From the NCBI GenBank assembly GCA_934561515.1, contig CAKTGM010000014.1, forward strand, positions 1 to 42,391: 42,391 nt of DNA, read 5' to 3'. Made by a program: the position numbers and the translations under genes. How positions within the stretch are numbered: the stretch's first letter is position 1; each line of letters opens with the position of its first letter. Shown piece after piece: positions 32,960-40,600 of this stretch. This stretch comes from an uncultured Oscillospiraceae bacterium (GTDB taxonomy: Bacteria > Bacillota > Clostridia > Oscillospirales > Oscillospiraceae). The notes under the pieces were generated by a model. That model made no database searches. It was not told where the DNA came from and was given only the letters and a program-made list of their open reading frames with translations.

Positions 32960-35812
32960 ATGAAAAAAGTGATGGCATTGCTGCTGAGCATTGCAATGAT
33001 GCTTTCGCTGACCGCCGTGGAGGTCATGGCGGACGACGAGGCGGTAACGCTCGATCTGTCTGAGGGCAGCATCGTCATTTCCGCCACCGGCTACAAGCAG
33101 GGGGACGGCAAAGAGACGCCGTTCACCGGCGCGTACACCATTGTGCAGAACGACACGACCTACATGGATAAAACCATCAGTGTGACGGGCGGCACGCAGA
33201 AGATCACGATGGGCTCTGCGGTCGATATCGACGTGCACGGCAAGTCCGGCGCCTGCGCGTTTTCCATTGAGAAGGGCGCGTCGGTCGAGCTGGTGCTGGC
33301 AGGCCCGGTGACGCTGAAGAGCGGAGAGAAGAAGGCGGGCCTTTCCGTTCCCACGGGCGCGGCGGTGACGATCTCCGCCGCCAAGCGCGCCGGTTCGCTG
33401 AGCGCCACGGGCGGCGCAAACGGTGCAGGCATCGGCGGCTCCTCCGGCACTGCGGGCGGCAGCATCACGATCCTCAGCGGTACGGTCGAGGCCTTCGGCG
33501 GTGCAGACGGTGCGGGCATCGGCGGCGGCTACAGCTATGCCGGAACCGGCACGGGCGAGACGATCCACATCTCCGGCGGTAAGGTCACGGCGAAAGGCAA
33601 TACCAGCGCGGGCATTGGCGGCGGAGCTATCGGCAGCGGCACAGGCAGCAGCGGACAGATCATCATTGACGGCACGGCGGTGGTCGTGGCCTCTGCTTCC
33701 ACTGGCGCGGGCATCGGCGGCGGTATGAGTTATAACGGCACCGGCACGGGTGGTAAGATCATTCTTGCCGGTACGGCGGACGTGACGGCCAGCTCTGGTT
33801 CCGGCGCGGGCGTCGGCGGCGGCGGCAGCAGTGGTTCGTCGGTCTACCTCACGGGCGAGGGCGGCGAAGTGCTGATCACGGAGCAGGCGACCGTGCGGGC
33901 CAGCTCTGGTTCCGGCGCGGGCATCGGCGGCGGCAAACCGGTGGCTCAATCCTATGGCACCGGCTCGAACGGCAAGCTGACGATCAACGGCAGCGCCAAT
34001 GTCACGGCCACCAGCACGAACGCCTCCGGCATCGGCGCGGGAGCTTCCTCAACCGCGCCCTCCAGCGATTCCCATACCACCGGGCCGAACGGCGTCATCT
34101 CCATCTCCGGCAATGCCGTGGTGAATGCGACCGGTAAATTCTACGGCATCGGCGCGTATAAAGACGACGGAAACGGTGCGCTGGTCATCTCCGGCGGCAC
34201 GGTGACGGCGCGCGCAACGGATGAGAAGGCATCCGACTCCTGCGGCATTGGCCGCATCGAGCGCTTCACGGTGAGCGGCGGCACGGTCAACGCCAGCGGC
34301 TATACCGGCATTTACAGCGCGACGGTCAACGGCGGCGTTGTGACGGCGGAGAGCCGAAAGAGCGCCAGCGGCTTCGGCACGCTGATCTCCGGCGGCGGCC
34401 GCAACGGCTGGGTCGTCAGCAAGCCCGCGCAGGCAGCGCATCGGATGGCCTCCGGCGTGCTCTTCAGCGGCGACGAGGGTAAGATCATCGGCGAATACTG
34501 CGAGCTGCCCGCGTCCCTGCGCGAGATTCCCGCCGGCGCAGCGCTGACGGTGGACGCGGGGCAGGAGCTGCTCGTCCCGGCGGGCGGCACGCTGCGCGTC
34601 AGCGGTAAGCTGATCGCAAACGGCAAGCTCGTGGTCGAAGGCACGCTCGACACCGCCGCGGGCGGCGAGGTCGAGGTGAACGGCGAGAGCAACATCACCG
34701 GCAGCATCACGGGAAACCGCCTGCCGCTGGTCATTCAGACGAAGGACGAAACCACGGAGGCGACGAGCTTCGACGTTTCCACCCTCTTCACCATTCCGGC
34801 GAACGCCGGGGCGGTCAGCTACACGGTGACGGGCCGGAACGGCGCGTCCGGCAAGCTGGACGGCACGATCTTCACGGTTGAAAACGGCGGCGTTTTCGAG
34901 GTCAAGGCCAGCGTGCAGGAGAGCGCGCACTATCAGGCGGCCGAGGCCACGGCGCTGCTCACCGCAAGAAACGGCTCGCAGCCGCACGTCCACGTGAAGA
35001 TCGAATTCGAGGCGAAAGCGCCCGACTGCCTGAACCCCGGCAACATCCGCTACTGGGCCTGCGAGAACTGCGGCAAGTGCTTCTCCGACGAGAGCTGCGA
35101 GACGGAGATCTCCTACGAGAGCACCATCCTCCCGGCGACGGGGCACAAGTTTGAAAACGGCGCGTGCACGGTCTGCGGCGCGGAGGACCCCTCCTACGCG
35201 GGCACGGCGGTCATCGAGGTGGGCTCGCTCACGGCCTACCCCGGCGACACCATCGAGATCCCCGTCAGCCTGCGCAACAACCCCGGCGTTACCTCGTTCA
35301 AGCTGACCGTCCACTATGACGACACGCTGCTTTCCTATCAGAGCCTTGCCTTCGACGAGACGCTCACGGCCATCGAGGGCAGCAAAACGCTCGTGAACGC
35401 TGAGCAGAGCGGGCAGGTGACCCTGACATGGGTCGCCACGGGCAGCAACTACAGCGGCAGCGGCAATGTCGCCGTTCTCACCTTCAAGGTGAATGCGGCG
35501 CAGGAGAACACGAACACCCAGCTCAGCGTCACCTATGACGAAGATGACGTATTCAACATCGATTTTGTCAACCAGCACTTCCTCGCCAAGGCGGGAAGCG
35601 TGCAGGTGAACACCGTTCGCCCCGGCGACATCAACGGCGACGGCAAGGTGGACGCGATGGACGCGATGCTCCTGCTGCACTATGTCTGCGGTCTCAAGCA
35701 GAACGAGGTCAAGGGCAATCCCGACGTGAACGGCGACGGCAAGACGAACAACAAGGACGTTGTCATCCTGCTGCGCTATGTTGCCGGTTGGGAAGGAATC
35801 ACGCTGCACTGA
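32960..35812 (+). CDS. Secreted beta-helix protein carrying both a cohesin and a dockerin
   Basis: The 950-residue protein has a signal peptide (about 1-25). A long repeat region follows (about 50-480) with many GAGIGGG-type turns and short strands, which should form a right-handed parallel beta-helix. A bacterial Ig-like part comes next, then a Cys-rich segment (about 675-745) with paired CxxC motifs, a cohesin (about 747-883) and a dockerin (about 887-950) with loops DINGDGKVDAMD and DVNGDGKTNNKD. Having both modules makes it an adaptor that could link a scaffold to another dockerin protein. ATG 32960 has GAGG upstream and starts the signal peptide; an extended frame upstream lacks a ribosome binding site. 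The next gene follows after 13 bp. Confidence 0.9.
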   Translation: MKKVMALLLSIAMMLSLTAVEVMADDEAVTLDLSEGSIVISATGYKQGDGKETPFTGAYTIVQNDTTYMDKTISVTGGTQKITMGSAVDIDVHGKSGACAFSIEKGASVELVLAGPVTLKSGEKKAGLSVPTGAAVTISAAKRAGSLSATGGANGAGIGGSSGTAGGSITILSGTVEAFGGADGAGIGGGYSYAGTGTGETIHISGGKVTAKGNTSAGIGGGAIGSGTGSSGQIIIDGTAVVVASASTGAGIGGGMSYNGTGTGGKIILAGTADVTASSGSGAGVGGGGSSGSSVYLTGEGGEVLITEQATVRASSGSGAGIGGGKPVAQSYGTGSNGKLTINGSANVTATSTNASGIGAGASSTAPSSDSHTTGPNGVISISGNAVVNATGKFYGIGAYKDDGNGALVISGGTVTARATDEKASDSCGIGRIERFTVSGGTVNASGYTGIYSATVNGGVVTAESRKSASGFGTLISGGGRNGWVVSKPAQAAHRMASGVLFSGDEGKIIGEYCELPASLREIPAGAALTVDAGQELLVPAGGTLRVSGKLIANGKLVVEGTLDTAAGGEVEVNGESNITGSITGNRLPLVIQTKDETTEATSFDVSTLFTIPANAGAVSYTVTGRNGASGKLDGTIFTVENGGVFEVKASVQESAHYQAAEATALLTARNGSQPHVHVKIEFEAKAPDCLNPGNIRYWACENCGKCFSDESCETEISYESTILPATGHKFENGACTVCGAEDPSYAGTAVIEVGSLTAYPGDTIEIPVSLRNNPGVTSFKLTVHYDDTLLSYQSLAFDETLTAIEGSKTLVNAEQSGQVTLTWVATGSNYSGSGNVAVLTFKVNAAQENTNTQLSVTYDEDDVFNIDFVNQHFLAKAGSVQVNTVRPGDINGDGKVDAMDAMLLLHYVCGLKQNEVKGNPDVNGDGKTNNKDVVILLRYVAGWEGITLH

Positions 35813-35825
35813 GAGGCGGCGGACG

Positions 35826-36605
35826 ATGAAAAAATTCTTAACGCTGCTTTGCGCGGCGGCGCTGACGCTGGCGCTGCTCCCCCTCCCGGCGGCTGCCGCC
35901 GCGCGGGAGGACGCGATGGAGATCAGCGTGGAGAGCCTGACGTGCAATCCGGGAGAGACGGTGAAGACCGCGATCCTGCTGGCGCGCAACCCCGGCATTG
36001 CCTCGGTGAAGCTCCTTGTGGAGTACGACAGCGGCGCGCTGCGCTATGAGGGCGCAGCCCTCTGCGGCGGATTTGCAGCGGCGAAGGGCGCGTCGCTCGC
36101 GCAGGAAGTGACGCGCGGCGGCAAGCACTATGTCGCGCTGAGCTGGGTCTGCACGGAGGGAGAGGTGACGGACGAGCGCTTTGCGGAGCTTTCCTTCCGC
36201 GCCGCGCAAAAGCCCTCCGGTGCGGAAACGGCGCTGACGCTGCACGCGGAGGCGGAAAACCTCTTCGACGCGGCGCTGCGCGAGGCGGACTTCCGATCGC
36301 GCGGCGGCACGATCCGCTTCGCGTCTTCGGCGGTCTATGTCGAAACGGAGGAGACGGCGGAGGGGCTGCGCTTCCGCCTTGAAAACGGCACGCTGCGCGG
36401 CGAACAGCAGCTGCGCATCGCCATCGCCTTCCGCGATGAGGATGGCCGCCAGCGCGGCCTTGTGCTCTCGCCCGCGGCGGCGGCACAGGACTTGAAGACG
36501 CTCGATATCCTCTGCCCCGGACGGAAGACGGGCGAGGCATGGCGGCTCTTCGTGCTGGACGCGGAGACGCTTGCGCCGCTCTGCGGCGCGATCGACGGCG
36601 CATGA
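35826..36605 (+). CDS. Secreted single-cohesin protein
   Basis: The 259-residue protein has a signal peptide (about 1-25) and one cohesin-like domain (about 30-165) similar to that of the adaptor upstream, for example in CNPGETVKTAILLARNPGIASVKLLVEYD. A second beta-rich domain of unknown type follows (about 175-259). There is no anchor motif. It is translated with the adaptor gene. Its role may be to cap or bridge dockerin proteins; that is inference. It is the last cargo gene before the right end of the element. Confidence 0.82.
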   Translation: MKKFLTLLCAAALTLALLPLPAAAAAREDAMEISVESLTCNPGETVKTAILLARNPGIASVKLLVEYDSGALRYEGAALCGGFAAAKGASLAQEVTRGGKHYVALSWVCTEGEVTDERFAELSFRAAQKPSGAETALTLHAEAENLFDAALREADFRSRGGTIRFASSAVYVETEETAEGLRFRLENGTLRGEQQLRIAIAFRDEDGRQRGLVLSPAAAAQDLKTLDILCPGRKTGEAWRLFVLDAETLAPLCGAIDGA

Positions 36606-36626
36606 GCGCGGAAATGAGCGAAAAAG

Positions 36627-36660
36627 GGAAGACCCGGCCTTAGGCCGGGTCTTCCTTCTT
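36627..36660 (+). terminator. Terminator at the right end of the element
   Basis: A 13-bp GC-rich stem with loop TTA is followed by TTCTTT; the T-rich tail is also the start of the right att arm. Confidence 0.85.
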
Positions 36661-36694
36661 TGCTGCCGCATCCGATACGCGGCGTGGGGCGCGG
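36656..36694. repeat. attR: right inverted arm and 18-bp core repeat
   Basis: The element-side arm TTCTTTGCTGCCGCAT (36656-36671) is the inverted match, 15 of 16, of the left arm. Five bases later the 18-bp core (36677-36694) begins, identical to that at 17630. Confidence 0.85.
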
Positions 36695-37263
36695 ACAATA
36701 CGCAGAAGATACTCGACGTGCTGGGCGACTACGGCGTGACGGCGACCTTCTTCCTCGTGGGCAACTGGGCGGGGCAGTATCCCGAGCAGGCCAAGGCCAT
36801 CGCCGCGAGCGGCTGCGAGCTGATGAACCACTCCAACGCGCACGACCACTTCAATTCCCTCTCGGCGGACGAGATCATCGCGGACGTGACGGCCTGCAAC
36901 GACAAGATCGAAGCGCTCACCGGCGTTCGCCCGACGCTCATCCGCTGCCCCTACGGCGAGTATGACGACCACGTGATCGCCGCCATCCGCTCGCTCGGCA
37001 TGGAGCCCATCCAGTGGGACGTGGACTCGCTCGACTGGAAGGGCATCTCCGCGGACGAGATCACAAGGCGCGTGACGGGCAAGGTGCAGAGCGGGTCGAT
37101 CGTCCTCTTCCACAACGCGGGCGAGCACACGCCCGAGGCCCTGCCGGACATCCTCGACTTTCTGCTCGCCGAGGGCTACGACATTGTGCCCGTCTCAAAG
37201 CTGCTGCTGCGCGGCGAATACACCATCGACCACACCGGCAGGCAGTGCCCGGCGGAAAAATAA
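36677..37263 (+). pseudogene. pdaB: 3' part of the interrupted PdaB-like polysaccharide deacetylase gene
   Basis: This fragment codes the main part of the NodB-type deacetylase domain, about 195 residues including those repeated in the core. It has TATFFLVGNW, the metal-binding NHSNAHDH motif, RCPYGEYD, the WDVDSLDW segment and SIVLFHN, and it ends in the characteristic IDHTG. It has no start codon or ribosome binding site of its own near the junction and so cannot be expressed separately. Its first residues AAWGA duplicate the end of the 5' part. Joined at the core it gives an intact PdaB-like enzyme that removes acetyl groups from a wall polysaccharide, in related bacteria during spore formation. 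A strong terminator follows. Confidence 0.92.
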
Positions 37264-37267
37264 GGGG

Positions 37268-37305
37268 AAGGGGCGCTCTCCCGGCGGGGGGAGCGCCCCT
37301 TTTTT
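37268..37305 (+). terminator. Terminator of the deacetylase gene
   Basis: A stem built on GGGGCGCTC/GAGCGCCCC is followed by six T residues. Confidence 0.88.
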
Positions 37306-37425
37306 CGCTCGGGGCGCGCGGGGGGCGGATGCTGCCGTTTTTCGGCGGGAAGGGGGGAAAAGGAAACAAATGTTTGATAAAATCCAAGGATTTTCAAAAA
37401 AATTTCAAAAAAATTTGAATTTCCG

Positions 37426-37449
37426 ACCCTAATTTGACCAAATTAGGGT
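37426..37449. promoter_or_regulatory. Candidate operator before the large dockerin gene
   Basis: A perfect inverted repeat, ACCCTAATTT and AAATTAGGGT with a 4-bp centre, touches the -35 box of the promoter that follows. The rest of the 357-bp gap to the gene holds an A-rich stretch (37370-37420), a possible UP element, and an untranslated leader of about 135 nt with no recognised riboswitch. Confidence 0.5.
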
Positions 37450-37477
37450 TAACATTTGCCTCCGTTCATGATATACA
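37449..37477 (+). promoter_or_regulatory. Sigma-A promoter of the large dockerin gene
   Basis: TTAACA (37449-37454) and TATACA (37472-37477) are separated by 17 bp, following the A-rich tract. Confidence 0.55.
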
Positions 37478-37620
37478 AGGGGGTGAAAGGCGAGAGCCGG
37501 ACGACCCCTGCCGGACGCTTTTGCGCCCTTGGCGCTGGCGGCGCACGAGCGAACGGCGAGCGGACGGACGGCTGCAAGCAAGGCCAAAGTCCGAACACAA
37601 AAAAGGAGGCGTGAAACGCA

Positions 37621-40600
37621 TGAAAAAGAGAATCACATCCCTGCTGCTGACGCTGGTGATGGTGCTCGCCATGCTCCCCGCGAGCCTGACCACCACAGCG
37701 GAGGCCTATCTGCCGACGCCCAACCCGAACATTCCCCACTCCAACAACGGCTGGGTCGAGATTTCCGGTCCCTACGGCTTCATCGCTTTGAAGGAATACC
37801 TCAAGGACGAAAACAACACCTGGCACATACGGCTGACCGGCAACATCTCGGAAGACGGGTTTGGCGGCATCACCGTTAAGGGCGCCAAGTACCTTGACCT
37901 GAACGGCTATTCCGTCGATGTCAATAGAGACGGGGGAAAAGAGCTGACGCTGTTCGAGGTGCCGGAAGGCTCCACCATCGTGGTCTGCGACTCCCGCGGC
38001 GGCGGCAGAATCCACTACGACGGATACCTGGACATGGATCAGAGTTGCAACAGCGAAGGTGGTCAGGTCAAGTTTAGAGCCATTCGCAACCTGTTCCATG
38101 TGGAGGGCACGATGATCCTCAACGGCGGCGAGCTGGACGGCGGCCGCTCCAAGCAGGTCTGGGTAACCTATTCCCATGCCGCCGGTAGTGCCGACTACTA
38201 TACCGGCTATGTGCGCCAGCAGCTCTACGCCACGGGCATTGATGTCGATGGCGGCACGCTGATCATGAACGGCGGCTCGGTCTGCGGCCGCGGCGATTAC
38301 CGGGACGCTATTTATGCTTGGAACAGCGGCACTGTGGTCATCAACGGCGGCCGCATCCTCGGCCTCGGCGGTGCAAACGCGCTGCGTTGCCGCGACTATC
38401 AGCCGCCCAGCGTAAGCATCCGCGGCGGCTACTTTGAGACCCGCAAGATCGACAAGGAGCACTGCGGCAGGTATCCCGGTGCAGCGCATTCTTCGCCGCA
38501 TTATGTTTATGAAGAAGGAAGATACGGCGATGTGAACGTGAAGGAGGAGCACCTCTATCCGGGCGCGAAGCTGTCCACAGGCTCCCACAGCGCCACGGTC
38601 TCCCCGCCCGCCAACGTCAAGACGAACTATGTCAAGCTCGCCACCACCAACAGCAACATCTATAACCCCAACATCGAGGGCAGCGGCACGGTCAGGCTGA
38701 CCGGGTACACCCCCTATTACACCGAGGAAAACTCGTGGGGCAAGCTCTTTGAGCAGCAGTACCTCGGCACGACCGGCACGGGCTACACCCCATATTATAT
38801 CTTCGCCATCTACGACAAGGACGGCAAGCGCGTATCCGACGAGATCGTGGATGTGTTCACGCCGGGCACGCAGCCCGGCCGGACGGTGAAGGTGAGCGAC
38901 TTTAAGGCCAAGAGCGGCGGCGAGCTCAAGCTCGACTTCCTCAAGCCCTACACCCTGCGCTGCACCGTGAGCGAGACGCTCAGCACCACGCAGGAATACA
39001 CCGCCTCGTACTACAACGAGTGGAGCTTCATGAAGGACGTGGTGGACATGAGCGGCATCACGATGACGGGCGAGGTCTGGCAGGCCGACTCCTCGGATGG
39101 CGACACGGCAGACTTCATCATGAGGCCCACGGTGACGAACTCCACGAACTTCTCGCACATCACGAGCCTCGACTACGGTAACTTCCGCTTTATCTACTAT
39201 GTGGACGGGCAGGAGGTCACAGAGGCAGAAAAAGACATCCATATCACCTCTGGATCGAACGAGAGCACCATCACCGGCTGGGGTCAGAGCTTTTTCGTGT
39301 CGCTGCCGGAGGGCGAGCAGTCCCTGCGCTGCGAGTTCGACTTTGAAAGCAACGGCATTCCCTATAACCTCGGCATGACCAAGAAGGTCTATGTCTTCCC
39401 GCGCATCTACGCCACAGCATTTGGCATGGGAGACTACGCAATGTGCGAGAACGACACCATCACCTGCCCCAAGAGCGGCAGCAGCTATCACTATGCCTAC
39501 CTGCGCCCCTATACCAACAAGAGCTTCCTCACCAATGCCGGCAAGAGCGTGAACAGCTATGTGTGGCAGTACCGCGACGGCAGCGAGTGGAAGAACATCA
39601 CCGTGAAAGGCTCGGGGTCGGGCTATCGCGACACCAACGTTTCCGGCGTGACGATCAACGAAGGCGACGGCACGCTCAGAACCTACCGCTCCGGCGACTA
39701 CCGCGTGATGATGAACCACAAAAACGTGACCAGCTATTCCGCCGCGCCCATCACGGTGGTCGGCAGGACCTATGATGCCAGCGCCCGCGAGGTCTCGCTG
39801 ACGGCGAGCAAGGACAGCACCGTGTACAACGAGACCGGTTGCACGCTGACCGCGAAATTCAACCGCAGCGGCGCTGACTGGGAAAGCACCTTCATTGCGG
39901 AAGTCGTCCTCCAGCGCGACGGCGTGCCCGAAGGCGCGTGGAAGGGACTCGACCTGTTTGACAACGGCAAAGAGGTCAGTTGTCAGAGCCTCTATTACGG
40001 CTATAGTAATAGTAATAATAGAATTCTTTTCGATTCCACGGGCAAGGCGACCTTCGATCTGACGCAGATGAAGAAGTTCGCCAACTTGGGCGACGCGGAA
40101 TTCGTCCCCGGCACGTACCGCTTCATGCTCAAGGTGCCCTATACGGAGAAAGGCGTCAAGAAGTACATCTACAGCGCGCCCTGCACGATTCAGATCGACA
40201 AGCGCGCCACCGGCGTTGACGTGATGGTGGGCAGCGAGAACATCACCAACGGCGGCGGCACAACGGCTGCCAACGCGCCGAGCTACACCATGCCCGGCAA
40301 TACGAACATTCTCCGGCTCGGCTATCAGCCCATTCAGCCGAATGCCTCCATCCCGCAGAGCCCCACGGTCAAGTGGTACGTGGAGAGCGACCGGGAAATT
40401 GCAACCATCGAGGAAAGCACCGGCAAGCTGACGGCGCATAGCCCCGGCACGGCGCTCGTCCGCATGAACTACTCCGGCAGCGGCCTGAGCTACACGCGCT
40501 ATGTCAAGGTCATCATCCCCATCGAGGGCTTCCGCATGGGCGAGCCCAACTTCGGCGCGGCGGCTGCGGGCGGCAAGACCTACGAAACGGTGGAGATGCC

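Larger units (their letters stand above)
17630..36694. mobile_element. 19-kb serine-recombinase intervening element inserted in the pdaB-like gene
   Basis: The element is bounded by an 18-bp direct repeat, ACGCGGCGTGGGGCGCGG, at 17630-17647 and 36677-36694. One copy plus the intervening DNA is 19,047 bp, a multiple of three. Inside the repeats lie 16-bp inverted arms at 17653-17668 and 36656-36671 that match in 15 of 16 positions and are each 5 bp from the core. It carries a large serine recombinase and a 37-residue companion near the left end and eight secreted-protein genes. No relaxase, conjugation, capsid or replication genes are seen. The layout is that of skin-like elements which are removed from sporulation genes by a serine recombinase; whether excision happens here is not known. 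Confidence 0.9.

Noticed and set aside
19534..36605. A true cellulosome or amylosome gene cluster
   Set aside because: Cohesins, dockerins and SLH anchors are present, but I could not recognise any glycoside hydrolase or carbohydrate-binding module in the eight genes.
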